From UBA4781 sp963556045 (GTDB lineage Bacteria; Chloroflexota; Anaerolineae; Anaerolineales; Anaerolineaceae), in assembly GCA_963556045.3 (NCBI GenBank), contig CAUVYA020000002.1:1922001-1986000 (forward strand): a DNA stretch of 64,000 nucleotides, in the 5' to 3' direction. Shown in pieces: positions 44,335 through 52,916 of the stretch (within the stretch, counting starts at the first letter, position 1; the number at the start of each line of letters is the position of its first letter). The position numbers were made by a program, and so were the translations under genes. The notes beneath the pieces were generated by a model, which made no database searches, had not been told where the DNA came from, and was given only the letters and a program-made list of their open reading frames with translations.

Positions 44335-44646
44335 ATGGAAATAGAGCCCGGCAAACTCATTTTAACATGGGATGTCTCCCCTAAAAACGAACAAAAATAT
44401 TTTGAATTTCTTGTTCGTGAGTTTTTGCCGGGTATGCAGAAACTTGGTTTTCAATTAACAGATGCCTGGGTAACTGTTTATGGAGAGCGTCCGCAAATTC
44501 TTATTGGTGCGGTGATGGCTTCTGTGGATGAGATCAGGGAAACGCTGGATAGCACGGAATGGTTTTCTCTGGTGGGCAAATTAAATGATTATGTCATCAA
44601 CTACAAGCAGAAGTTAGCAGCAGCAAATGGTGGATTCCAATTTTAG
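44335..44646 (+). CDS. Conserved small protein of unknown function (103 aa)
   Basis: I do not recognise this protein. It has a compact alpha/beta pattern with LTWDVSPKNEQKYFEFLV at the start, an amphipathic helix and a C-terminal lysine-rich helix (VINYKQKLAAANG). Its size and pattern recall small ferredoxin-like (dimeric alpha-beta barrel) domains, but this is only impression. It begins directly after the upstream stop and lies 26 nt before mutY. A single leading promoter for the three is likely. Confidence 0.75.
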   Translation: MEIEPGKLILTWDVSPKNEQKYFEFLVREFLPGMQKLGFQLTDAWVTVYGERPQILIGAVMASVDEIRETLDSTEWFSLVGKLNDYVINYKQKLAAANGGFQF

Positions 44647-44672
44647 GGTATTTTTAAACATCCTGTATCCTT

Positions 44673-45749
44673 ATGCATGAGATCTCCAACGCATTGCTGG
44701 AATGGTACACGATCCATCAGCGCTCATTACCCTGGCGCTTGGAAACTGATCCCTATCTGGTTTGGGTTTCAGAGATCATGCTCCAGCAGACTCGTGTAGA
44801 GACCGTCATCCCCTATTTTTTAAAGTGGAAAGAGCATTTACCCACACTGCGGTCTCTTGCGCTTGCCACAGAAGAAGAAGTATTGTTATTATGGGAAGGG
44901 TTGGGCTACTATTCTCGAGCACGCAACTTACATTCTGCTGCCCAGCTTGTCCTTGAAAAATTTGGGGGAGAATTCCCACACAACGTGACCCAGCTCCAAA
45001 GGTTGCCCGGTATCGGGGAATATACAGCCAGCGCAATTGCATCCATTTGTTTTAACGTACCGGTGGTCGCGCTGGATGCTAATATCAAACGCGTTTTCGC
45101 GCGCCTGATTGATATCGAGGATGCTATCACATCACGATCAGCTAAGAAACAATTGGTAGAGTTTGGGAAAAATCTATTGAGCGAGGTTGATGCGGGCGAA
45201 CTCAACCAGGCATTCATGGATCTGGGTTCTTTAGTCTGCCTCCCGGGCGAACCTGATTGTATGCGATGCCCATTAAACCGATCCTGCATTTCTTACCAAA
45301 ATGGCACACAGAACCAGCGACCCGTGACCAGAAAGAAAAAAGGATCCCCAACTTACCAGGTGGTCGCTGCTGTAATTCAAAAAGAGGGCGGTGTTTTTTT
45401 ATTGGCAAAAAGACCGAAAGGGGGCATGCTGCCCGGATTGTGGGAATTCCCTGGAGGAAAAGTAGAGGTGGGAGAGGATGACACAACAGCGTTGGTGCGT
45501 GAGATCAACGAGGAATTGGATACGATCGTATCAGTGGGGAATCTGATCGGGGAGTATCACCATGCTTACACGCACTTTAAAGTGATCGTACGAGCATTTC
45601 TGTGTGAATTGATCGGTTCGCAACCGCGGGCGCTGGAAGCGCAGGAGATAAAATGGGTGCCTTGTGAACAAATGCGGGAGTTTGCTATGGGAAAGGTTGA
45701 TCGCCTGATCGCTCATGCTCTGTGCGATCTGGACGTCACTTCTTCCTGA
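44673..45749 (+). CDS. mutY: A/G-specific adenine glycosylase MutY
   Basis: MutY removes adenine mispaired with 8-oxoguanine. The 358-residue protein has the catalytic glutamate in EIMLQQT, a helix-hairpin-helix LQRLPGIGEYTASAI, the catalytic aspartate in ALDANIKRV and the [4Fe-4S] loop with cysteines in CLPGEPDCMRCPLNRSC. A C-terminal NUDIX-like domain (~230-358, WEFPGGKVEVGEDD) recognises the 8-oxoguanine. The start at ATG 44673 has no clear ribosome-binding site. Confidence 0.96.
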   Translation: MHEISNALLEWYTIHQRSLPWRLETDPYLVWVSEIMLQQTRVETVIPYFLKWKEHLPTLRSLALATEEEVLLLWEGLGYYSRARNLHSAAQLVLEKFGGEFPHNVTQLQRLPGIGEYTASAIASICFNVPVVALDANIKRVFARLIDIEDAITSRSAKKQLVEFGKNLLSEVDAGELNQAFMDLGSLVCLPGEPDCMRCPLNRSCISYQNGTQNQRPVTRKKKGSPTYQVVAAVIQKEGGVFLLAKRPKGGMLPGLWEFPGGKVEVGEDDTTALVREINEELDTIVSVGNLIGEYHHAYTHFKVIVRAFLCELIGSQPRALEAQEIKWVPCEQMREFAMGKVDRLIAHALCDLDVTSS

Positions 45750-45755
45750 ACATCA

Positions 45756-45761
45756 TATAAT
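45756..45761 (+). promoter_or_regulatory. -10 box of pcm, leaderless arrangement
   Basis: TATAAT ends six bases before ATG 45768, and there is no ribosome-binding site. The box overlaps the 18 nt between mutY and pcm, so pcm can have its own transcript. Confidence 0.55.
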
Positions 45762-45767
45762 GAATAT

Positions 45768-46442
45768 ATGAATTCGGATGTGGAAGAACAAATTCCTTTC
45801 CAGCTTGAAAGAACACGTATGGTCAATGACCAGATTCGTCGAAGGGGGATCGTAAATCGTGCAGTATTAAACGCATTTATGCAAATTCCCCGGCATCGTT
45901 TTGTGGCACAGCAATATCACGTAGAAGCATATCAAGATCATCCGCTTCCTATAGGATATGGGCAGACCATATCGCAGCCTTATATTGTTGCGTTGATGAC
46001 TGAACTGGTGAATTTACAAGGCAGCGAACATGTACTTGAAATAGGAACAGGTTCTGGCTACCAGGCTGCTATTCTGGCTTGTTTGTGCCAGCAGGTTGAC
46101 ACTGTAGAACGTGTTCCTCAACTGGCACGGCAAGCACAACAAATTTTCCTGGATTTGGAAATCATGAATATTCGCGTTCATATTGGAGATGGCACGCTGG
46201 GGTTTCCACCGGCAGCACCATATGATGCCATTATTGTTACAGCAGGCGCGCCGCAAGTACCGGCTCCTTTGAAACAACAGCTAAAGGAAAATGGAAGACT
46301 GATTCTCCCTGTGGGAGATCGCTGGACACAGGAATTACAGTTATGGATAAATAGCGAGGGAGTCTTTAGAAAAGAATCGATCATACCTGTGGTTTTTGTT
46401 CCCCTGCTTGGAGAATGCGGATGGGAAGAAAAACCACAGTAG
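45768..46442 (+). CDS. pcm: Protein-L-isoaspartate O-methyltransferase
   Basis: Pcm repairs isoaspartate residues in ageing proteins using S-adenosylmethionine. The 224-residue protein has motif I VLEIGTGSGYQAAILA near residue 85, a preceding QPYIVALM and the YDAIIVTAGAP segment near residue 145. The length is normal for the family. It converges with RNase J, with 11 nt between the stops. Confidence 0.96.
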   Translation: MNSDVEEQIPFQLERTRMVNDQIRRRGIVNRAVLNAFMQIPRHRFVAQQYHVEAYQDHPLPIGYGQTISQPYIVALMTELVNLQGSEHVLEIGTGSGYQAAILACLCQQVDTVERVPQLARQAQQIFLDLEIMNIRVHIGDGTLGFPPAAPYDAIIVTAGAPQVPAPLKQQLKENGRLILPVGDRWTQELQLWINSEGVFRKESIIPVVFVPLLGECGWEEKPQ

Positions 46443-46453
46443 AAAGTGCTTTT

Positions 46454-48097
46454 CTAGATAGAACTTACGGTCACCATGATCGTTGGACGGCGTCGCGTTT
46501 CGCGATAAATGAATCCACTGAGAGTCTTGGTGATGTTCTTTTCCAGATTATCAGGATTGCGTTTAATGGTATTGAGAATGGTTTTTCGGGCTTGATTGAG
46601 CAGCGCCCCGGCTTCCTTTGTGGAAGTAAAACCACGACTCACAATTTCCGGATCGCCAATTAATGAACCATCGTTCTTACGAGTGATGATGTGCACGAGG
46701 ATAATACCGTCTTTGGAGAGCATTTCCCTATCGCGCATTTCTGCAGGTCCGATATCTCCTACGCCGGAGCCATCTACAAAGACCATTGAAATAGGTTCAA
46801 TTTCACCCATGCGCATTTTGTTGTTTCTGAAGGTGATCACCTGCCCATCTTCAACCACTGCAATGTGTCTGTCGGGAATGCCTGTTTGCATTGCGAGAAT
46901 GGCTGCTTGCTTAAGCTGGCGCAGCTCACCGTAAGCTGGGATGAAGTATTTTGGACGAGTAAGGTGCAGCAGTAATTTGATGTCTTCCTGCCCACCGTGT
47001 CCTGAAACGTGTACCGGGGCTATTTCTTCATAAATAACGTTGGCACCTCTTCGAAAGAGGTCATTGATGGTAGAGAATACCGCTTCTTCATTCCCCGGGA
47101 TGGTTTTTGAAGAAAGAACAACAGTATCGCCCTCTCTGATGTCAAACTGGCGCTGTGTTCCGCGGGATAATCTGCCGAGGATGGATGTGGGTTCACCCTG
47201 TGAACCGGTGCACATGATGGCAACTTTTTCGTTGGGTAAATGCAGAGCTTCTTCGATAGATATCTTTTGCTCTTCATCGATTGAGAGAAAACCCATTTTT
47301 TGTGCGATCTTGGCATTCTCAACCATGCTGGTTCCCACGAATGCTATTTTTCGATTGAATTTTTTTGCAGCATTGACTACTTGCTGCATACGGGAAATCA
47401 AAGAAGCAAAGCTGGCAACAATGATGCGTCCTTCAGCTTGAGAAAAGACTTTCTCAAGCGCTTCCCCAACCACCTGCTCAGATGGTGTCCATCCGGGTCT
47501 GGTTGAATTGGTAGAATCGGAAATTAATGCCAGAACGCCTCGTTTGGAAAACTCCACCAGTTTGCCATAATCGGTAGGCCAGTTATCTACCGGTGTGTGA
47601 TCGAATTTGTAATCACCTGATTGGACGATCAATCCTTCTGGTGTCTCAATGCCCAACCCTACCGAATCTGGGATGGAGTGGCAAACGTGGAAAAAATCCA
47701 CTTTAAATTTACCAATTTTAACCTGGCTGCCTGCCTGAACGGTATGCAGCGCAACATCTCGATTCCCCGAAGATCCTTTCCCGAGTTTGACCTTGATCAA
47801 ACCCATGGTCAGTGGAGTGGCATAGATCGGCACATTGAATTCTTCCAGAAAATAATTGACCGCACCAATATGATCTTCATGACCATGGGTAAAGATCAAT
47901 GCACGTATCTTGTCACGGTTATTTCGCAGATATTGGAAATCAGGGATGATGTAATCAACACCCAGCATGTCATTATTCGGGAACATTAAACCGCAGTCTA
48001 CGATGATGATGTCACCATCATATTCGTAGATCATCATATTGCGACCAACTTCCCCCAATCCGCCGACCGGAATGATTTTTAAAGATTTATTTTTCAT
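46454..48097 (-). CDS. rnj: Ribonuclease J
   Basis: RNase J is a metallo-beta-lactamase-fold endo- and 5'-exonuclease for RNA turnover. The 547-residue protein carries THGHEDHIGA (zinc ligands), the beta-CASP motifs including TGSQGEP and HVSGHGGQED, and a C-terminal domain that assists dimerisation. GAGGTAAG precedes ATG 48097. A hairpin (ACTGCCT/AGGCAGT, 48113-48132) lies in its leader. Confidence 0.96.
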   Translation of the reverse strand: MKNKSLKIIPVGGLGEVGRNMMIYEYDGDIIIVDCGLMFPNNDMLGVDYIIPDFQYLRNNRDKIRALIFTHGHEDHIGAVNYFLEEFNVPIYATPLTMGLIKVKLGKGSSGNRDVALHTVQAGSQVKIGKFKVDFFHVCHSIPDSVGLGIETPEGLIVQSGDYKFDHTPVDNWPTDYGKLVEFSKRGVLALISDSTNSTRPGWTPSEQVVGEALEKVFSQAEGRIIVASFASLISRMQQVVNAAKKFNRKIAFVGTSMVENAKIAQKMGFLSIDEEQKISIEEALHLPNEKVAIMCTGSQGEPTSILGRLSRGTQRQFDIREGDTVVLSSKTIPGNEEAVFSTINDLFRRGANVIYEEIAPVHVSGHGGQEDIKLLLHLTRPKYFIPAYGELRQLKQAAILAMQTGIPDRHIAVVEDGQVITFRNNKMRMGEIEPISMVFVDGSGVGDIGPAEMRDREMLSKDGIILVHIITRKNDGSLIGDPEIVSRGFTSTKEAGALLNQARKTILNTIKRNPDNLEKNITKTLSGFIYRETRRRPTIMVTVSSI

Positions 48098-48112
48098 ACT
48101 TACCTCAATTAC

Positions 48113-48132
48113 AACTGCCTTTCTACAGGCAG
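48113..48132 (-). promoter_or_regulatory. Hairpin in the RNase J leader
   Basis: ACTGCCT and AGGCAGT form a 7-bp stem 16 nt before the rnj start. No T-run follows on the minus strand, so it is not a plain terminator. It could affect mRNA stability or ribosome access. Confidence 0.4.
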
Positions 48133-48293
48133 TAAAAAATTTTCATTGTTATTAAAGAAAATGCCCCGGATCAAATGGCAACCAGGGCGCTAACGCTAAA
48201 TTTGCGTATTATTTCTCCGATAATTACCCGATAATTCTTAAATTACCGGAGTTAGATTCTATCATGCTTTTTGCGCAACATTATTAACATTTG

Positions 48294-49634
48294 TTAAAAT
48301 TGCGGCTGCTCTGCATGTAGCTTATCACGTATTTGAAAGACCTGGCGCCTGAAACGGTCATCTCTTTCTATCATATCTGCTATTTTGTCGCAAGCATACA
48401 TAACGGTGGTATGATCTCTTCCCCCCAGGCTGTTTCCGATCTGGGGGAGGGATGCTTCTGATTCTTCACGCATCAGATACATAGCTACCTGGCGCGAGAG
48501 AGCGATCTCTTTGGTACGATTTCTGCTCAAAAGATCATTTTCTGTTACATTGAATGCTTTCGCTACTGTATGGATAATGCGGTCAGGTTCAATAGGATCC
48601 TCATCGGGAAAGAAGTCGATCAATGCAGTCGCCGTCATTTCCAACGTCAGTGGTTTTCCACTCAGTTCAGAACATGCCAGTACTTTCGTGAGAGCGCCTT
48701 CCAATTCTCTAATATTCCACTGGATCTTTTGTGCAATATACTCAATGATCTCATAGGGCACCTGCTTATCGGCACTTTCGGCTTTTGCACGAAGGATGGC
48801 GATGCGTGTTTCCAGTTCTGGCGGTTGTATATCTACAGCAAGACCCCATTCAAATCGTGAACGCAATCTTTCTTCAAGTGTCGTCATAGCCTTGGGTGGT
48901 CTATCGGATGTGACAACGATCTGTTTATTCTGGGCGTGCAATGTGTTAAATGTATGAAAGAATTCTTCCTGTGTCGATTCTTTGCCCGCGATGAACTGAA
49001 CATCATCGATTAGCAGTACATCAACAAGCCTGTATTTTTTCCTGAACTCCTCTGTGTTGTGTGCTCGAATGGCGTTAATGAGGTCATTCGTAAATTCTTC
49101 TGATGAAACATAAAGGACATTCTGACCTTTATTGCGGATATGATTTCCAATAGCCTGCAGAAGGTGGGTCTTTCCTAATCCAACCCCGCCATACAGAAAT
49201 AAGGGATTATATGCCTGGGCGGGATTCTCAGCGACCGCCAGGCTGGCGGCATGTGCCATACGGTTGTTCGGTCCCACCACAAAATTCTGGAAATCGTAGC
49301 GTTCACTAAGAAGCAGATTGTTTGATGAAGTCCTTCGATTTGGCAGAGGTGTTGTTGCCGGTTCGGAAGGTGATGGAACGGGCTCTGTGCTGTTCGGAAG
49401 CTGGAATACAACTTTCTGGGGAGTATCCATAATACCGCTGAGCAATTTGGTGACGGTGCCCGTCAGGCGATTTTCAAGCCAATCTCGAACGTATGCGTTT
49501 TGAACGCCGATATAAAAAATATCGTCTTGCTGAGATAAAAATTTTGCATCGCGCACCCATGTATCGAAGGTGGCTTTTGACATATTCATCTGTAATTGTC
49601 CGATTGTTGCTTGCCATGCCTGAAAAGCTTCCAT
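48294..49634 (-). CDS. dnaA: Chromosomal replication initiator DnaA
   Basis: DnaA melts the origin and loads helicase. The 446-residue protein has an N-terminal domain (1-~85), a short linker with many Pro/Ser/Thr residues (~90-120), the AAA+ core with Walker A GGVGLGKTHLLQAIG and Walker B LLIDDVQFIAG, and the C-terminal DNA-binding signature GGRDHTTVMYAC. ATG 49634 (MEAFQAWQATIG) with AAGGAG is preferred over an in-frame start at 49670. The 434-nt upstream region has AACCTTAA repeats. Confidence 0.97.
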   Translation of the reverse strand: MEAFQAWQATIGQLQMNMSKATFDTWVRDAKFLSQQDDIFYIGVQNAYVRDWLENRLTGTVTKLLSGIMDTPQKVVFQLPNSTEPVPSPSEPATTPLPNRRTSSNNLLLSERYDFQNFVVGPNNRMAHAASLAVAENPAQAYNPLFLYGGVGLGKTHLLQAIGNHIRNKGQNVLYVSSEEFTNDLINAIRAHNTEEFRKKYRLVDVLLIDDVQFIAGKESTQEEFFHTFNTLHAQNKQIVVTSDRPPKAMTTLEERLRSRFEWGLAVDIQPPELETRIAILRAKAESADKQVPYEIIEYIAQKIQWNIRELEGALTKVLACSELSGKPLTLEMTATALIDFFPDEDPIEPDRIIHTVAKAFNVTENDLLSRNRTKEIALSRQVAMYLMREESEASLPQIGNSLGGRDHTTVMYACDKIADMIERDDRFRRQVFQIRDKLHAEQPQF

Positions 49635-49799
49635 CGTTCCATGCTCCTTTTCCGAGTGATGTGTACACAAAAGCAGCCCCTTGGTAACCCATTTAAGGTT
49701 TCATGATTATGGGAAATGCCTCTGATGTGAAGCCCGATTTATGTTAATCGGTAGAAAATATTCTAGCAAATTGAAGGTGGTTGTACAAGTTAAAACAAT

Positions 49800-49849
49800 A
49801 ACCTTAAGGTTAAAAATAAGAAAACCTTAAGATTAGCAACCTTAAAAAA
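49800..49849. repeat. AACCTTAAG repeat cluster upstream of dnaA
   Basis: AACCTTAAGGTT (49800-49811) is a perfect 12-bp palindrome. AACCTTAAGATT (49823-49834) and AACCTTAAAAAA (49838-49849) are direct copies of its left half. A further inverted half site TTAAGGTT lies at 49693-49700. The spacings are 23 and 15 bp. The array lies 166-215 bp before the dnaA start. Confidence 0.6.
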
Positions 49850-49884
49850 CGAATATAAAAATAGGTCTAGACAATACACGAGGT

Positions 49885-49898
49885 AGAACGAGCGTTCT
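49885..49898. promoter_or_regulatory. LexA/Cheo-box-like inverted repeat
   Basis: AGAACGAGCGTTCT contains GAAC, GAGC, GTTC. This resembles the Gram-positive SOS operator CGAAC(N4)GTTCG apart from its flanking bases. It is 250 bp before dnaA, and no repair gene is next to it, so a function is unproven. Confidence 0.35.
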
Positions 49899-50069
49899 CC
49901 ACCACCTGTAATGAGAGAAAATGAACTTCCCCAATATGTCCGGTTGTCGATCCTTTAATAATTCAGATAGCCCCGTCAGGAACTGAGAAAGCTTAAAAAA
50001 AGTCAGGTGCTTCATTTGATGACAACAGCAAATATTTTCCAGAAAAACAGCTTAAAAGGATCCCTATTC

Positions 50070-51353
50070 CTATAGAATTTTCACTATGGACTTCTCAACA
50101 AGCTCTACTGCGTAATTTGTTCCACGATCCCATGGATAAACCTGACTCATTGTTATCAAGAAGACATTATTTAAGGGTGTTGTGATTGGCAATAGATTCT
50201 TGGAGTGCTCGAGGAAGGGGACAGGCTGCGCATACGTCTGACGAAACAGCCAGCTTTCTTTGATCCAACTGTTTTCAAAATCAGGATTGATTTTTTTCAA
50301 GCTGGGCAGAAATCTCTCGATGAGTTCTTGCTTCGTTAATTGAAAATACTCATGGTTTTGAGGAAGATAATCTCCACAATACAGCAGATGAGTTCCCCCA
50401 AAATGATCGCTGGCTAGAAAATTTGTGTGTTCGACCAGAGAAAGAAATGGAAATTCTCTTGATTTGGGCAGGTTGTACCAATAGTACTTTTCTCTTGAAA
50501 GAGGATGAGTGATGGATAGCAGCAAAACAACGGCGCCAATACTTTTCCCCTGGTGGATTGTATTCCTATATTCTTCAGGCAATTGGGGTGCAAGCTGCAC
50601 AAAGGATGCCGGAGATGTGGTCACGACAACTTTGTCATATTGTTTTTCTTCTCCAGCGATCATAAGTGTGACTTTCCCATTTGGATGTTCCTCGATCTTT
50701 TCTACACCTGTATCAAAGTGGATCATCACACCACGTTCCGATAGGATGGCGGTGAAATCATCGAAGAAAGCTTGAAAGCCGCCCTCGTAGGTTCCGAGAT
50801 CGCTTGACCTTGCTTTAAAGCGTGCCCAGAACCAGGACATGGGAACTTGCTGGTAGTATTCTCCAAATTTTCCCTTGAGCATGGGTTCAAAGTTGATGTG
50901 GTAGATCTTGCTGCCATAGTATTTCAACAGCCATTCATGGGCGGTGGTTTTTTCTAATGGTTTCCATGTAGCCAGAAAGCGAATATATGCTGTCACAATA
51001 CCAAAACGCATTTTCTCGAAAAATGTAAATCCCGGAAAATTTAAAACAGCCATCACTGAATCAAGTGGAAAAAAGTTTCCTTCGTGAAACATGACTGTTT
51101 TGGGGTGATAAAAATGGACTTTCTGTGAGAGACCCAGCTCTTTGATCAAGTTAAGAATTGCTTTGTCACTGCGAAACCAGTGATGATAGAAGAATTCAAC
51201 CGACCAATCCCAGTCTGGGTGATGGAATCCACCAGCCAGCCCTCCTGCCTGCGCGCCTTTTTCATAGACAGTGACTTGATATCCCTTTTTGGTTAATTCG
51301 AGAGCTGCAGTCAAACCCCCTATTCCGGCACCAATGATAGCGGCGTTTTTCAT
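50070..51353 (-). CDS. FAD/NAD(P)-dependent amine-oxidoreductase-like protein
   Basis: This 427-residue flavoprotein opens with IIGAGIGGLTAALEL followed by EKGAQAGGLAGGF, the dinucleotide-binding pattern of the protoporphyrinogen/phytoene/amine oxidase superfamily. The C-terminal part ends with MSQVYPWDRGTNYAVEL, the usual second FAD contact. The substrate cannot be told. GAGGAAAG precedes ATG 51353. It lies 10 nt after the flippase-like gene, so they are probably co-transcribed. Confidence 0.8.
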   Translation of the reverse strand: MKNAAIIGAGIGGLTAALELTKKGYQVTVYEKGAQAGGLAGGFHHPDWDWSVEFFYHHWFRSDKAILNLIKELGLSQKVHFYHPKTVMFHEGNFFPLDSVMAVLNFPGFTFFEKMRFGIVTAYIRFLATWKPLEKTTAHEWLLKYYGSKIYHINFEPMLKGKFGEYYQQVPMSWFWARFKARSSDLGTYEGGFQAFFDDFTAILSERGVMIHFDTGVEKIEEHPNGKVTLMIAGEEKQYDKVVVTTSPASFVQLAPQLPEEYRNTIHQGKSIGAVVLLLSITHPLSREKYYWYNLPKSREFPFLSLVEHTNFLASDHFGGTHLLYCGDYLPQNHEYFQLTKQELIERFLPSLKKINPDFENSWIKESWLFRQTYAQPVPFLEHSKNLLPITTPLNNVFLITMSQVYPWDRGTNYAVELVEKSIVKIL

Positions 51354-51363
51354 CTTTCCTCAC

Positions 51364-52362
51364 TTATTGATTTTTTGTTTTGATCGTGCTCCATTGAAGC
51401 CCTTCTTTAAAGAAGTATGCAAAACCCACTATTGTGATGGGTAGCCATAGGGCTACATGCAGCGTAAGGATATAAGCTGCGGCAGACTCTGATGCAATTC
51501 CCATTGCGGTCAGGATACTGATTCCCGGAGCATCAAACACACCAATGTAGCCGGGTGCCGATGGGATGGTCGAGAGGATATTCAATGCCCCATTAAGCAG
51601 CAGTAGATTGTTGAAGGGAAGGTTAAAATGAAATGCCTGTTGGACGCTCCAATATAACCCTGTTTCAAAAATCCAGACGATGCCCGTCAGGGCAAGAACC
51701 TGCACGATTTGCAAAGGAGATTTTAAAGCTGCCAATCCATCAAAGAAACGTTGAAGCACAGTGTGATATTTTTCATGTGCCTTGCGCGGTAGAATATGCA
51801 GAAAGATAAAATCGAATACTTTTTTCACTTTTTGCGGAAATATTGCAGATACCAGTAATATCAGGAAAGCAAACAGGAATACAACCGCCCCTCCGATCAA
51901 TATCCAGTTGAGCAGACCGCTAATGGATTCATTCTCAAGCTGCGATAAGAAGCCGGGCAAACCAATGAGGATGAAGATAACCATTACCAAACCATCGAAG
52001 ATCCGTTCCACAATAATAGAAGCCAGAGATGTGGCAAAGGGAATGTCTTGTTTTTCTTTAAGATGATAGGCACGTAAAAACTCACCGGCTCTGGCGGGGA
52101 AGACATTATTCCCCAGATATCCAATGCAGATGGAAGGAAGAAGATGCAGGGCATTCTGGTGCTTTTCTCGTGGAAGAAGGATTGACCAGCGGTATGCACG
52201 AACAAGAACACCGGTGAAATAGAATAGGATTCCTGGAATAAACCACATCAGGTCAATGGTCTTGATGGATTCCCAAACATGTTCAAGGTCAAGTCCACGA
52301 ATTGCCAGGTATAGAAAAAAAACACTTATGAATATTCCAACCCAGTATATCCAGCGTTTCAT
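51364..52362 (-). CDS. Flippase-like membrane protein (lysylphosphatidylglycerol-synthase TM family)
   Basis: This 332-residue protein has about eight hydrophobic segments and the pattern of the LPG-synthase TM/AglD2 family: RAYRWSILLPREKHQ, NNVFPARAGEFLRAYHL and a final PGYIGVFDAPG. The family flips or modifies membrane lipids. I chose ATG 52362 (MKRWIYWVGI); the longer reading to 52428 runs through a promoter and the FmdB terminator. No ribosome-binding site is seen, and TAGAAT lies seven bases before the ATG. Confidence 0.78.
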   Translation of the reverse strand: MKRWIYWVGIFISVFFLYLAIRGLDLEHVWESIKTIDLMWFIPGILFYFTGVLVRAYRWSILLPREKHQNALHLLPSICIGYLGNNVFPARAGEFLRAYHLKEKQDIPFATSLASIIVERIFDGLVMVIFILIGLPGFLSQLENESISGLLNWILIGGAVVFLFAFLILLVSAIFPQKVKKVFDFIFLHILPRKAHEKYHTVLQRFFDGLAALKSPLQIVQVLALTGIVWIFETGLYWSVQQAFHFNLPFNNLLLLNGALNILSTIPSAPGYIGVFDAPGISILTAMGIASESAAAYILTLHVALWLPITIVGFAYFFKEGLQWSTIKTKNQ

Positions 52363-52369
52363 TGTGTTG

Positions 52370-52378
52370 ATTCTATCA
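52370..52378 (-). promoter_or_regulatory. Extended -10 of the flippase-like gene, leaderless arrangement
   Basis: TGATAGAAT on the minus strand is an extended -10 element that ends seven bases before ATG 52362. It lies 26 nt downstream of the FmdB terminator. Confidence 0.5.
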
Positions 52379-52403
52379 TGAACCCCGAATGACTCTTCTG
52401 CGC

Positions 52404-52435
52404 AAAAAAATACCAGGGTTATGACCACTGGTATT
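52404..52435 (-). terminator. FmdB terminator
   Basis: AATACCAG (52409-52416) and CTGGTATT (52428-52435) form an 8-bp stem followed on the minus strand by a run of seven T residues. It is 28 nt past the FmdB stop. Confidence 0.88.
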
Positions 52436-52462
52436 AAAAAAAATCATATCAGACTATTTTGG

Positions 52463-52768
52463 CTATGGTTCACTTTTCTCTGTGGCTTTTGGGGAATCAG
52501 TAGTTTTCTCCGCCGGTTTTTCGCTTGATGGTGTTTTCTCAGTGGATTCTTTCGTGCTGCGTGCAGAAGAAGACCCACCAGAGCTGGAACGATGATCGGT
52601 TGAATAGAACCCGGATCCCTTATAGATCACACTTACCGGTGCGGTAATTACTTTATGCAGTGTTTTCTTCCCGCAATCGGGGCATGTCTTCAAAGGTTCA
52701 TCACTGAACCTTTGGCTTTTTTCAAATTGAATTCCACAATTATCACAATGATACACATAGACCGGCAT
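52463..52768 (-). CDS. FmdB-family zinc-ribbon protein
   Basis: This 101-residue protein begins MPVYVYHCDNCG and has two CxxC pairs (Cys8/Cys11 and Cys29/Cys32) forming a putative regulatory zinc ribbon. The second half (~60-101) is a Ser/Thr/Lys/Glu low-complexity tail with no structure expected. The function of the family is not settled. GAGGTG precedes ATG 52768. Confidence 0.88.
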   Translation of the reverse strand: MPVYVYHCDNCGIQFEKSQRFSDEPLKTCPDCGKKTLHKVITAPVSVIYKGSGFYSTDHRSSSGGSSSARSTKESTEKTPSSEKPAEKTTDSPKATEKSEP

Positions 52769-52916
52769 AGGTACACCTCAAGTCTTGAATTATAGTCACT
52801 TAGCAGCCATGCTGCAAGTTTTTGATGGTATGGGCATTAGTAAAAAATAGGAAATTCTTCTCTGGAGGAAGTGATTTTGCCATACTATAATCATCAAAAA
52901 GATCGGAGGTATTTCT

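Larger units (their letters stand above)
49635..50069. other. Gene-free 435-nt region upstream of dnaA
   Basis: No protein gene is supported here. It contains a CCGATT/AATCGG hairpin (49734-49751), four copies of the AACCTTAA motif (one as a half site at 49693-49700, three at 49800-49849) and an AGAACG/CGTTCT inverted repeat at 49885-49898. No canonical DnaA box (TTATCCACA or one-mismatch forms) was found, so the origin is not proven. It may hold the dnaA promoter and an atypical control region. Confidence 0.5.

Noticed and set aside
46336..46348. TTATGGATAA within pcm as a DnaA-box-like site
   Set aside because: It is a single imperfect match inside a coding region, with no companions.
49880..49930. 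Possible CRISPR or IS traces in the gene-poor region
   Set aside because: There is no regular repeat-spacer pattern or transposase, and the repeats are too short and irregular.
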